Below, piece after piece: positions 11,661 to 23,450 of a stretch of 64,000 nt of DNA. Where the stretch lies: contig OZ017804.1 of the NCBI GenBank assembly GCA_963969395.1, positions 18,972,001 to 19,036,000 on the forward strand, written 5' to 3'. Within the stretch, counting starts at the first letter, position 1. Each line of letters opens with the position of its first letter. Below the pieces are notes generated by a model. That model saw nothing but the letters and a program-made list of their open reading frames with translations. It had not been told where the DNA came from and searched no databases. Both the position numbers and the translations under genes were made by a program. The stretch is from Pseudoscleropodium purum (Eukaryota > Streptophyta > Bryopsida > Hypnales > Brachytheciaceae).

Positions 11661-12294
11661 AAAACTATGCTTAGGGTGGCCTAACTTTTGCTTCCAAAAG
11701 CTAACGTGTTTTTTTATTTTAAAATAAATTAAAAAAATTAAAACAAAAATTGAGACCATAGGAGCCTGCCCATTTTGTCCCCCATTGGAACTTCGGTCCT
11801 TTCAAAGTTAAAGGACTTTCACGATTTATTTATTTTTCTCATACAATGTGGAAATGGATATTATAGCCAAATGGAGCATTTCAAACATTATGCATTGAAT
11901 ATGCAACATATCTATGTTGAATTTTTACAAACTTTTTATTCCATTTCAAACTAATAGTTTCTAATCTCTTAGAACTTTGAATGGCCTTTCCAAGCTAGGT
12001 TTCTTAAATAGTAGAGATGTTGTATTTTGTTGAATACTATCTATAACCTTGATTGCAATTTCTTTCTCTTTTCATTCCACAAAAATACATTTCATTTCTT
12101 CATCCATATTAAAATAGTTGCTTTGACTAGGAAAGTCTATGTATAAAGAATAATTCTAATTATTAATCTTTTTTAGAATTCTCAAGAGACAAGAGCTCAT
12201 TTCATTAAGTTCCCGCACTAAAATGAGGGTTGCTATTATGTGAGCATAGAAGTGTGAGCCTATAAGCCTAAAATATTATACACCTTTGTTATAG

Positions 12295-12347
<53 letters not shown>

Positions 12348-12769
12348 ACACCATCTATAATCATAGGGTGTATATATTACAAATACCCATATTATAGGTG
12401 TTTTTGATACATACACCTTCTATAAAATGTGGTATCTATATTATAAGTACCTATACTATAGGCTCAATGCTCACAAGCTCGCATTTTTATGCTCACATAC
12501 TAGCACTGTTGACACTAAAACCATTGGACAATACTCCATTTTCTTTTAATATGTTACATCTTTTACCAAGGTAATTGAAGCACATTTGTATTAGTTTTAG
12601 AAGATTTATATAGTATTTTTGTTATATATACAAGTTCAAAATAAATTATTGGTCATTTGCAATAATCTCTTCTTGAAAGTTGATTAAGAATTTTCATTCT
12701 CGTACACAATAATTTTCCTATAGAGTTGTATCTAAAGTAAGTTATTTAATGAAATTTATGAATATTTAA
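11661..12769. other. AT-rich spacer with TA microsatellite
   Basis: No gene is seen. The area holds the (TA)n tract annotated separately. Around it are short repeats of 'ataggtgtat'/'atacacctat' type in both orientations (12270-12450), which make local hairpins. Confidence 0.5.
12298..12342. repeat. (TA)n microsatellite, about 45 bp
   Basis: A perfect TA dinucleotide run is embedded among inverted 'ataggtgta' motifs. It is likely polymorphic. Confidence 0.95.
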
Positions 12770-14905
12770 CCAACAAATGTTTGATTGAGACACTTGAAGG
12801 AATAGAGAGAATTGCATTAGAAGGAACCTTTCATTACACATGATGGAATAAATTGGTTGAGTCAAAGAATGGTTGTTCTAGCTATGCAGTACTAACTTAC
12901 TAACTATATGAAAATGAAAAAAAAAAAAATCAAGAGGTGAGGTGGCATCCATAAGGCTTGATTCCAATAATTTGTGATTCTCTTCTATATTTTTCCTTTC
13001 AAAGTGGACTTTGTATACTACAATAGTTTTTATGAAAATCATAATATATAAATATACAAATTGTATATATTTTTTAAACATGTTAGATCCTAATGCTAAT
13101 ATCTTCACATTTTACAATGAACTTCATGTCTATAGACATGAAAAATAAACAAAATTTAAAATTTGATATGTATACATACACATACATACATGTCTAAATT
13201 GTAGGGGGTTCAAATAATGTGTTGATTTCTCTAAACTTTTAGTTTCTATCCTTATCATCAATAGAACAAATTACATTAAAAATAATTGTTAAATTTTCTT
13301 CACCAATCTAGTGAACTTTCACATTAAATAGTTTTTTTTTTCTATTATTGTGAAGAAACAAAGTCAACAATTTATTACTATTTTGTGAATTATTGAAACT
13401 AATTAGATCACTCTTAAAATATTTTCGTGAAATAGTATATATTGTTTGTTGTATATCAATTGAGTCTTCAAGTATTTGAAGAGGTGTACTTTATATCCAA
13501 AGAATTTGGTCACCTTGAGATAGAAGATGTTTACGAAATTGAAGCACAATGAAAAATAATGGGAAATTAGAACTATCCTCTACATTTTGATTTGATGAAT
13601 TAGGAATAAATACATAATGCTACATATTGTGAATTTGGTGTTGTCCTTATTAATATATGCATTTTAGTAAAAGTGTACAAATTTAAATTTTGGTTTGAAA
13701 TTAAGGATCACAAGGAAAATTACCAATTGGAAGTAAATTGGAGATAGATTGTAAATTCATTTTACATAAATGTCTTATTTACAATACATAATATAAGAAC
13801 AATATTTTTTAAGTGTTGAATTCCTAGAAGCCAAAATTTTTAAGTTTCTACTATACTTGCAATAATCTCACATGCAGTACTTTGTATAAGAATATCCATT
13901 GCATTTGGAGTAGATAGAAACAATCTTTCATCACCATTTTTGTCTCATACAACTTTTAAATGTGAGTATTTTGAGTGCCAACTTTTTCTTTTTTGAAAAA
14001 TAAAATAAAATAACCACCACTTGCAACCATTGAGCATGAGTATTTCAAGAGTCAATTTCATCTTTTTTTTAGAAATAAATCAACAAACCACTTGCAACCA
14101 CTAACCAAGGCTTATGGACGTCAACTTTTTTTCTTTTGAATAAAAAACCTAACAACCATTTCTACGACTCACACCATTATTGACAAGAAACCTTCTATAG
14201 GATAGGAACTCACTTGCAACCATAAAACCTAACTATCCATCATCAAATTTTTTTCTTTTGAAAATTTTTACTAACAATGACTTCTATAACTCATCTTGTT
14301 GACAAGAGACTTGCATTTGGTGTGTTTTATCAATTGCTACATCATTGGACAATTTTTTTCCAATGATTGCTAACTCTTATCTTTTCCCCAAATTAACTTT
14401 CTATTCATCTACGGATGGATAAAAAGCATGGTCAAAAAATAGACAACCCAACTTACATGCCACGGATTCAGTACTCTTGGATAGGAAAACTAATAAAAAA
14501 GAGACACTTTTGACAACCTTTTTTTTTTGTCTTCCACAACCAATGAGTTCTATTCTTTTCAACTGTGGCCACTTCTCCACGACTTCCTTTCAAAACAAGA
14601 TAAAAACATTCAATGAGAATGACAATCACCTTCACCTATACAATGGATAAAAGAAAAAGGAATTCTAGCCTTTGCATGAAAAACAATTTTGTTTTTTGGG
14701 ATAGTGTATACGCACCTACTCTCACCCCGAATTGCAACTCATCATGTGTACTATTATTAAACAACTTTAAAAAAAAATGATCTCCATTGGCAACTAGAAG
14801 ACAATTTCAATGCCTTTGAGCATGCATTATTTAGACGTATACTGTATGAATAAGTTACAAGTTTTAAAAGTGTTATCTTTAGGTGTACTTGAAACCAACA
14901 CTAAA
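12770..14905 (+). repeat. Repeat family A, long copy 3
   Basis: This copy is collinear with 3780-5850. An internal segment with the motif 'cacttgcaacca' is present about three times (13970-14290), where the 3.8 kb copy has it once, so it has been amplified locally. No coding frame is conserved between copies. Confidence 0.75.
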
Positions 14906-15486
14906 ATTCTCTTTTTGGTCCAAATAAACTTTCATTTAAATTTTTTTTGTACAGCTTCTCTAATTGATCGATATGTTGGAAAAAAGAACTCTTTTTGGTC
15001 CAAATGTAGGTGTTGCTGATTTTAGGCTTAGTTACTTGTGGGTGAAAGTCCCTCAATCCAGCAGCTTGAATGTTTCTTCTGCCTCCCTCCCCCACATGGA
15101 GTAGACCTCTTTCAGTCACATTGCCCATTGCCATGAAATACTAGTTTACCACAATTGAAGTGGTTTACATTGATTATTTCAAAAAGCACAGCTAAGAAAG
15201 AAATACCAATGGACTCAGTGTGTCAAAATGTTGGAATTGAAATTCACATGAACTGAACTGTTGCAGAAACTGAACAGTAAGTGTAATAACAACAGAAATA
15301 CTGATTGTTTCAATGCTATTAAATCTTAATGTACTGTACATCTCTTGATTGTTTAAAAAAAACGAAACAAAAGAAATACAGACTGTTTCATTGCAATTTG
15401 CAATTCACATCAACTGTCACAGAGGCAATTACTAGAACAAACAAAGTAGGCTTACCGCTTGTTTGACTGCAATTGAAATTTCAATT
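14906..15486. other. Spacer with a short direct repeat
   Basis: The string 'ctctttttggtccaaat' occurs at about 14911 and again near 14989. A variant, 'tccaaatgtaggtgttgc', recurs at 19380-19410. No gene is seen. Confidence 0.5.
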
Positions 15487-15867
15487 ATGGTAGCCGACCC
15501 ATTTCCAACCAGGGACCCATTTTTGTCATGTAGGCTACACTCTTTCCAATCATCAGGAGAAAAGCAGGAGATTAATTATGGTACAATTTACAACGTAGTC
15601 ATGGCGCATTAAGATTGGTTGCAGTCTTTATTTATTTTAAAACCAACCTATGGTTGGAAATAGGAAGGCCTACATGACAAGAATAGGTCAAGTAGAATCT
15701 TCAACTAAAAAATTTGTAGTAATAAAAATCTGAGAAATAAAATTCTGAAAAAAATATGGAATCCTTTTAAACCCTATTTCTATACATGGAAAAATTCCTG
15801 CACTCAAGAAACCTATGCTTCAGATATCTGGAATTGCTTAAGTGGTTGAAAATGGGTTGGCTACCAT
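15487..15867 (+). mobile_element. MITE family M2, copy 1 (381 bp)
   Basis: The ends are inverted repeats: the left reads ATGGTAGCCGACCCATTTCC, and the right ends with TGGGTTGGCTACCAT. The internal order is 'gtcatgtaggctacac', 'attaattatgg', 'catggcgcattaagattggttgca', 'cctatggttggaaataggaag' and 'tggaatccttttaaaccctatttctat'. It is non-coding. An inverted full-length copy lies 0.6 kb away at 16433-16800. No sure target duplication was found. Confidence 0.85.
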
Positions 15868-16102
15868 ACATGGATTGTTAAAGAAGAAAAGAGAACAAAG
15901 CCAATTGTTAAATGGAATTGGAATTACAACTGTTGGTGCAGAAAATAAACCAAGCAATAGAAACTAATACCTACATGTTTCATTGCAATTGCATTTTCCA
16001 TTGGTTGTTAAAGAAAGAAACAGAACAGAAACACCTCTTGTTTCATTGCAATGGTTACATTGATTTTTGCTGCTAGAAGACAGAATAAAAGGATCCAACT
16101 TA
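15868..16102. other. Spacer between M2 copies
   Basis: This is part of the segment related to 7450-7700 ('tttcattgcaattgca', 'agaataaaaggatc'). No gene. Confidence 0.5.
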
Positions 16103-16432
16103 AAGGAGGCAACCCATTCCTGACCACTTAAGTAGTTTTTGGTAATTGCAGGGTGGGTTTCTTCAAAGGGTAAATTTTCTCATTTGTAAAAATAGGAAGC
16201 AAAAGGTTTGTATAATTTCCCAGTTTTTTTTCCACAATATAAAATTATTGTGAATTTTTTAGTCAAAGAATGATTTTCTTCCATAATGGTGATATAGACC
16301 TTCCTCTTTCCAACCAAGATATTAGTTGCAATATTGAGAGTCTTCTTAGCCAATCGTATTGTGCCACTACTGCATTGGAAATTGGGCCATAATTAATTGC
16401 TACTCATTCTGCTCCATGGAAAGAGAAAAGCC
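16103..16432 (-). mobile_element. MITE family M2, copy 2, truncated
   Basis: It starts with GGAGGCAACCCATTCCTGACC and continues in the same order as copy 3: 'gtttct', 'aaaaataggaag', 'gaccttcctctttccaacca' and 'attgggccataattaatt'. It stops at 'agcctat', exactly where copy 3 begins. The simplest reading is that copy 3 landed in copy 2 and the far end was lost. Confidence 0.7.
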
Positions 16433-16800
16433 TATAGTAGCTAACCCATTTTTGACCACTTAAGCAATTCCACATATATAGAGCATAGGTTTCTTGAGGG
16501 CAGGAATTTTCCCCATGTATAGAAATAGGATTTAGAAGGATTCCATATTTTTTTAGAATTTTATTACTACAAATTTTTTAGTTGAAGATTCTATTCAACC
16601 TATTCTTGTCATGTAGGCCTTCCTCTTTCCAACCATAGGTTGGTTTTAAAATAAACAAAGATTGCAACCAATCTTAATGCGCCATGACTATGTTGCAAAT
16701 TGGGCCATAATTAATCTCCTAATTTTCTCCTACTAATTGGAAAGAGTGTAGCCTACATGACAAAAATGGGTCCCTAGTTGGAAATGGGTTGGCTACCATA
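16433..16800 (-). mobile_element. MITE family M2, copy 3 (368 bp, inverted)
   Basis: It is in opposite orientation to copy 1, with the left end TAGTAGCTAACCCATTTTTG and the right end GAAATGGGTTGGCTACCATA. All internal landmarks of copy 1 are present in reverse-complement order. Copies 1 and 3 together are a pair of inverted elements about 0.57 kb apart, able to fold into a long stem if transcribed. Confidence 0.85.
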
Positions 16801-16934
16801 CATTGCCAAAATGGGATTGTCAGTCACAAATATGTTGCCTCCTATAATTCCAATCTAATCCATTGCACTTGAAATTGATATCACTAGTTGTAGACAAAAA
16901 CAAAACAAAGAAATAATGAATGCTCCATCAATAC

Positions 16935-17660
16935 CTTAACTCTTAAAGGACCCAAACCATTTTTCTATCAAAAAACACTCAAAACTACTAGTTTTTTTAA
17001 TGTTCATTCAAGAAAACAAAACAATTTTTAAAAATTTAACCATAGGATCTTATACTTTATTTTTTCTAAAATCATACGATTAAAATTTCATGAACTTTGG
17101 CCATGCACATTGAAAGATATTAGCATTCAAAGTTGATAAAAAGAAGTTTTTTTGAACACTAACTTGCAATTCCACATAACTTTGACCACCATTTGTAGAA
17201 TTTCTTTTTGCAATATGGACTTTGAATTAAAAAAAAAATTGTATTGAAGAATTGAGTTGAATGTCTAGAAAAAAAATTCAAAAAAACATAGTTGTTTCTC
17301 ATTCTTTAAAAAACTGCTAAGCAAAAGTCGATCTTAGATTGAAAGAAAATTTAAATCATTAATAGCTCTAAGATGGTATTGAAACAAAATAATTCCAACA
17401 GTCAGATTGTTCCAGCAAGTAAACTTAACCTTGTCAAACAAAGTTTTTGAATTTAAAAAAGAATTCATTTTGAAATGAATCCTATAAGTTATTTTTTCAA
17501 GAAGATGCCTAGATTGTCCAAAAAACAAGATTGTTCATAATTTTCACATCATTAATTCAAATGGAATGAATGAAAGCTTCACATATAGAAAATCATATGA
17601 TTTATGAGTTAAAATTTAAAAATTTAATTTCACGTTTTTGTGGATTTCTTTTTATACCTA
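16935..17660 (-). repeat. Repeat family G, inverted copy
   Basis: Landmarks are 'aaaaacactcaaaact', 'aaccataggatctta', 'aatagctctaagatggtattgaaac', and 'ataattttcacatcattaattcaaatggaatgaat'. It is non-coding and has no insertion at the place where the 49 kb copy carries an M1 MITE. Confidence 0.65.
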
Positions 17661-17859
17661 CTGAATAAAAATTTAGGCTTTTATGGTATAAATTTTGCTC
17701 ATGGGCATTGATTGGAATAACAACTATATTCCCACAAAGCTAATAAGCTTTTATAATTATGATGAAAAAGTTTCAAATAATATCATTAAAAATTGAGGTC
17801 AAAGGAATTTGCTCGTAATCCATTTTGTCCCCTAAAGGGATTGTGGTCCTTGAAGGGTT
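17661..17859. other. AT-rich spacer
   Basis: Short spacer; nothing recognised. Confidence 0.4.
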
Positions 17860-19345
17860 AAATGAAGATGTTTGTGTTATTTTGTTTGTTAAAATGAGAT
17901 AAAGCTTTTATTTTTTTATTTTTTTGTGTTGATTGATATGGTGAGATCTATGAAAATGAGCATCTCTTTGTCACATTTTTAGTACCATTAGAAATCCCTT
18001 TGCAAAAAAGAGTGTATGGACTTTGTTTTGTGGCATTTGAATCTATATTGTGAAAGTTATTAAATTTCAAAGTTTTTATGAATTAGAAAACTGAATAAAA
18101 TTATCTTTTATTTTGGATAAAACATAACTTTCACATTGCTTGTCCAAATTCCACAAAACAAAAAACTTCTATTTTTTTTTATGGATAAAGCTTTCTATTC
18201 GTATAAAGAACACAACTTCTCATACCATAATAAAGCCCTTTAACTCTTTCGTGCGTAAAGGATATTGAATTTCAAAGTTTTTATAAATTTACAAATTAGA
18301 AAATGATTTTTATTTTTATTTTATTGTAGTAACGGTACATGTCATACTATTCTATACCCTAAATAAGTTTGTTTGTTTTGTTTGTTAGTTACAATGAGAT
18401 GGAAAGCTCCTTGCAAGAATCGTTGCATGGGCTTTGTTTTATGGCTTTGGGACCTATGGTGTGAAAGATATTGAATTTTGAAGTTTCTATGAATTTAAAA
18501 ATTAGAAAATTACTTCTCTTTTCATTTTTATCATATAGTGGCAATGAAAAAGGGTATACTCAGGGTTGACGAATTTCAACGTCTGCCCCAAAATAGCGTC
18601 CGTTTTCCGGACGTCCGGACGCACGGACGCTAGCGGACGCAGCGTCCCGACCGCCGTCGGAAAGCGGACGGGCGGGGCGGACGCCTAGTTCGTGCGGACC
18701 AGATCAGTCCGCGCGTCGATCGGACAGCCGTAATCGGGCGGACGAGGCGGACGGGGGACAGGCAGACGCTGCGTCCGCCAGGACGCGAATGTCAGCGGAC
18801 GCTGCGGACACAGCGTCCGCGTCCGGACGTCCTATCAACCCTGGGTATACTATCTATACATTAAATGAATTTGTTTGTTTGTTTGTTTTGTTATTATAAC
18901 AATAAGATCTTTAGACTTATACATCTTTTGTTGAATTTTTGGTACTAATAGAAAGCCCTGTGAGAGGAGGGGTGTATATACTTTGTTTTCTAGCATTTGG
19001 CCCTATAGTGTGAAATTTATGGATTTATGAGTAATTTTTTATTTTAAAAATTAGAAAATTATTTATACTTTTATTTTATTTTGGGTGTGGAAACAACATA
19101 GGGCACACTAATTTGTACCTTAAATTAGTTTTTTTTTAGTTTATTTTTGTTACAAAGAAGTCTCCATAATCATACGACCTATGGTTGTATTCTTGGTATT
19201 GTCAAAAAGCCCTATGTAAAGAGGGTTTTGTATTGAGAATGCAACCTTTTACACCATAACAAAGTTTTTGCATTCTTTCATGTATAAAAGATATTGAATT
19301 TCCAAAAACTAGAAAATTATTTTTATTTTGGTTGTTGCAACAACA
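17860..19345 (-). repeat. Repeat family B cluster, about four to five units
   Basis: Successive degenerate units of about 250-300 bp carry 'ttgtttgtt', 'gagatct', 'ggtac.a.tagaaa.ccct..gca', 'gactttgttt..tgg', 'cctat..tgtgaaa.at', 'aaattagaaaat.a.ttt' and 'ggcacac'. One unit is interrupted by a GC-rich hAT-type MITE (18561-18843) with a duplicated target. The units are non-coding and differ in orientation and completeness. Confidence 0.65.
18561..18843 (-). mobile_element. GC-rich hAT-type MITE family M3, copy 1 (283 bp)
   Basis: The ends are CAGGGTTGA and TCAACCCTG, perfect 9-bp inverted repeats. The element is flanked on both sides by the identical 8-bp sequence GGTATACT (18553-18560 and 18844-18851). 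CA..TG-type ends and an 8-bp duplication are hallmarks of hAT insertions. The body is extremely rich in GGAC/GTCC and CpG in an otherwise AT-rich region, with about 20 GGAC/GTCC motifs. It has no coding capacity. A shorter copy in opposite orientation lies at 43923-44136. Confidence 0.95.
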
Positions 19346-20630
19346 CACTAGTCAATATCTAAAGAAAAATGACTCTTTTCAGTCCAAATGTAGGTGTTGC
19401 CTTTGGAGCAATGTTTACTGTGGGTGTATTGTATACACTTTTTAACGTAATCAAACCCATTCCAGCCTGCCTCTCCAATCGTAAGCCCTACTTTTGGATA
19501 TATTATTGACATGTTTGTAATCTAATTAACCTTAAATGACTAAGGAGTTCACTTAAGATTTTTTAAGAATGGAAGCAAGTTTTGTTGACTTCATAATTAT
19601 AAATTATTGCATGAAATTTTTAGGATGAATGTTAATCATCCTAATTTATATATATGAAGCTTTATTTGATGTCATTCCATGGCAATAAATATTACAAAAG
19701 TAAAATGGTTTTTTTTATTTCAATGTCTAATTACATGACAAAAAATACATATTTTAAGAAATTATTATTATTATTTTTAGATTTTATAGATTGATAGCTA
19801 TTCATAAATATTTGATCCTTTCAATTCCAAAGAATGAGGTGAAAGTTATGAGGAGTTTTATTTTGCAAGCAATAAAAGGTAGAAAAAACATATGAAGTCT
19901 TCTATTTTAACTCAATTTTCAAAATTTTCAAAAAACAAATAAATGAAGGATACCAATCAATTCATTTTACAACATATTGACTAAAATGCATAAATTATAG
20001 GGCATATGTTTTTTTTTCTAAAATATTGAAGGAAAAAACTTTACCTTTTGGGAGTACTATAGAAGTCTACATTTTGAAATTTGGACCCATTGAACTTGCA
20101 ATTGGTGTGGAGATTTGTTCTAAAGATTTCAAAATATGTACTGGAATAAGTTGACGAAAGGATCTTATAGTTGAATTTGTAAAAAAAGTAAAAAATAGAT
20201 CCAGATTTTAGCCTTGTTTTAGAGACAAATATTTTGAAGTAGTTTTAGGCTTCTAAACATAAGAGAATGTTTGGGTTTACATTGAAGTCCACTCACCTTT
20301 CAAAATATTGATGGACACTCATCCTTTAAGTTTTTAATTTTTTAAGAACAATTTTGGACACGACTATAGACAACAATAGGTCCCTTTTTACTTCAAATAT
20401 TCATAGAGAATAAAATAAAAATAATTTTCAGATAATTTTCTTCTACTCCATTTTTCTCCAAAAGGCTAATCAACACAAAGTAATCAACATTAATTTATCA
20501 AGATTCATGATAGCAGAAGGGGGATTGTTTTTTGTTTAAAAGGTCAGGAATGAAGATTGCTAGCATGTGAATATAAAATTTATGAACCCATCGTGAAATC
20601 ATATTTTTATATTATTAACATCTTCTATGA
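19346..20630. other. AT-rich spacer with weak repeat G similarity
   Basis: 19800-19930 resembles the start of repeat G ('aaggtgaaagttat.aggagtttta', 'gaagtctt.tat'). No gene, RNA or terminal repeat is seen. Confidence 0.45.
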
Positions 20631-20689
20631 TTTTAAGTGTTTACATTTATTATAGATAACTATGTTGTAGACTCTTTCCATGTTATCAT

Positions 20690-22520
20690 GTGCCTATACA
20701 CGTGTTACAAACCTCTCTTATGGGCTCACGTCTCTCCGCTCCTGCCCACTAGCGTCGTTACCTTACAAGAAGCACGTGCGGGCGTTTGGATCGAGCCTTA
20801 TCGATCGTTCCATTCGATTCTGCTGCCGGGCCAAGTGTTCCAGACTTCCAGTTTGATCGAGTTTCACAACGAATGAGCTTCGCGCTGGTCAAGCCCAGCC
20901 TGCAATTCCAGCCTGCAATTCAACGGCGCAAACACCCACGCACACAAGTAAGTCAACAAAGAAGAATCTGAACTCTGTAATGGCCCAGGTCATATCCTGC
21001 TTTAATGGAAAGCTAACTAGGTCTAGGCAAGCTATCTCCTTCAGTTTGCCCAATGGAATGAATCCGAGATCACATGATGTCCGCTGCCAAACCGGCTTCA
21101 TGTGGGAGGTAGCTTAACTCCTAGCCTACGGTTGCTTTGCACTTACGTTTCACAGCTCGGTGGACAGATCAGCTGGACCCTACTCATCAGAGTAAATCCA
21201 ACAAGTGCAGACGACACCCAATCGAAATGGCACATGGACTAGTATGGAAGTGGGTCTACGGACCTTGTCGACGTACTGATCATGGTTCCCGTCATGGTTG
21301 ATCGAGCAATCATGATAGATAGAATGACAGATCGAATCGCCATTGGGAACGGAGCCCTAGCCTGTGGATCGGATGGATCGACGGAGTCGATTGCGTTTCG
21401 CAAATATCTAGATAAACTACCGATCGAAGGGAGCTCGGGTTTCGAAAAACGTCGATCACCATGATGATGAGTACGGGACGATCGAAAGCGGTTGAAGGTT
21501 TGCCGGCACTCCGGTAAGTCTGTCGATCGATCTCACTGCCAATAATGCAGACATCGCTAGTACGAGCTAGTAATATGCAAGACGTACTCTTATTTCGGAA
21601 ATCCAAATAGTTCATGTATAGACCCAATTTCATAGTGCAATCATGGAACTTGTAAACTTCCGTATGGCATTTCAGACTCTGTTTTAGATCGACTCAGGGT
21701 TGTGAAATTCCATAGTTGCACAATGGGATTAGGCAGGCTGTGAAAAGTTTGAATTTCTATTGTGTTTATATCGTGCAAACTTGCTGCACTGGATCGGGTG
21801 CTGAATTTGCTGAGAATTGATATATACGGAGGTTAATTATTGACGGACATTTACGGATCGACAATAGGTTTCTAACAATCCTCTTCACTATGATATCCTG
21901 CTGCATCGCCATGTGCAGTGGCTCCAGAAGTTGGAGCTTCGATCGGCAGCCGAGTGATTAGATGAAATTTGTGCACTAAGTAATTAATGGCAAATCAGGT
22001 CAGGTTATGAAGAATAATTATCCACATGCAACGCTTAATTACCCAGTCGCGTCAGGTTTTGACCTGATCTTATTCTTCATAGCTAGCCTATGCATTCCTC
22101 GTCAACACACGATAAAATCTCAGTGTACGCAAGTTTGAGTTGTTTGTGGTGATTGTCTTTGTCATCTCAAAATATTCGCATAAGAAACAACAAATTCTGC
22201 TACAAATCGCGAGTTCTTCACTGTTCAAACTTCATGTTATTGTGCGCATAGTTAAGGCCCATCGTCAGAACTTTTGTGAGCAGTCATTCTTTTTTATCGG
22301 TGATAAGTTGACTCTTGTTTGCTAATCAGAACTTTCCACAGTGCAAAACTTGTCTCACTGCACTGGGATTATGAGCGCCCGGAAACACTGGAAGTAAGTC
22401 GGAGGTCTCTCCACAGTTTTGCAGTTGGCATCACTAGAGCGTGCAAATTCCCTGTTGAGATGACACCCCAACCAATATTGAGATGTATAATGTTTCAACC
22501 ATCCCAATGATGTGGCTATT
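20690..22520. other. CpG- and GATC-richer stretch, no recognised gene
   Basis: Base composition shifts here to more GC, CpG and GATC/CGATCG motifs than the flanks, as at transcription starts or young single-copy sequence. It contains an exact 13-bp tandem repeat, 'cagcctgcaattc' twice, near 20900-20923. It also has a good splice-donor-like AA|GTAAGT near 20948. No protein family was recognised in six frames. I looked here for the missing N-terminal GH3 exons and did not find the SSGTSGG-like nucleotide-binding motif. Confidence 0.5.
20980..21117 (+). CDS. Possible small ORF, 45 residues, unknown
   Basis: An ATG-started frame of 45 codons lies within the CpG-richer stretch. The protein is basic with hydroxylated residues and begins MAQVISCFNGKL. 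No known domain, and no start context strong enough to decide. It could equally be part of an untranslated exon. Listed only because the local composition is gene-like. Confidence 0.15.
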   Translation: MAQVISCFNGKLTRSRQAISFSLPNGMNPRSHDVRCQTGFMWEVA

Positions 22521-23249
22521 TATTTATTTTTATGTTGATTGGGGGGTCCAAGTTTTTGGTTGGAATATCATTTTGTGGAGGACATTGATTTAGCATCTTA
22601 TATGTTTATTTCAACAGGGAGTTTAGAATAGTTTATATAGTGTCATACAAATCTTGTGTTTAATGTCATACAAATCATCGACACTTGATGCCATTAACTC
22701 TTAAAGGCTTAAGGTATGGTTTTAGGTCATTTTTTACATTTGGGTAGGCCCTTTTAGATGCAATGTTTGTTGATTCTTGTGAAGTTTTTACTAAAGGTGT
22801 GTTTCACTATTAGTTTGATGTCTAAAAAGTTTCAGTCCAATTTAGGTTAAAAAGTCACTCCTCAAAGGGACATTTCTTTCAAGTTATAAATAGTTTCAAG
22901 CATTTAAGATAAATAGGTCCAATTGACTAGAAATTTGTTATATATACCTTCAACAAGCTTATTATCATAACCCCAAAAGTTAAAAAGGCATACAAGCATA
23001 TCATTTTGACTTACAATTGAGTATGTTAGACTTACAATTGTTGATTGGGATGGAGTGCCGAGTGGAACCAAGAAGAGAACTGCAAGCAGTACCATGGACA
23101 GGGTGCCGTTGGATTGTAAGTTACAGGTACAATCAGATTCCACAAGTGTCTGTAATATATACTGTACGTATCCCCAACTAAATGCAACACACTGATTTAT
23201 CAGCGGAGTTTCTAAATCTCTCAATTGATTGTCATGTTTGTAGATTTAG
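22521..23249. other. Spacer, no gene seen
   Basis: A minus-strand frame of 106 codons (22904-23224) has no ATG at its head, and its hydrophobic composition follows the AT-rich sequence. Nothing recognised. Confidence 0.45.
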
Positions 23250-23450
23250 CGGAGCCGACCCATTTCCAACCACTTAAGTAATTACAGGCATGTGGAGTGC
23301 AGATTTCTTGAGTGTAGAAATTTTCTTTAATGTAGAAATAGAGTTTGGATAATGTGCCACAACTACTTCAGGAACTGCACCACACCTTTACAAAAAGAGA
23401 TCAATCTATAGGTTGGAAATGGGGAGTGATTAGAAATGGGTCAGCTCCTA
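23250..23450. mobile_element. MITE family M2, copy 4, internally deleted (about 200 bp)
   Basis: It begins GGAGCCGACCCATTTCCAAC and ends GAAATGGGTCAGCTCCTA, the inverted family ends. The inner part is only about half of the full-length copies, so a central deletion is inferred. Confidence 0.75.
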
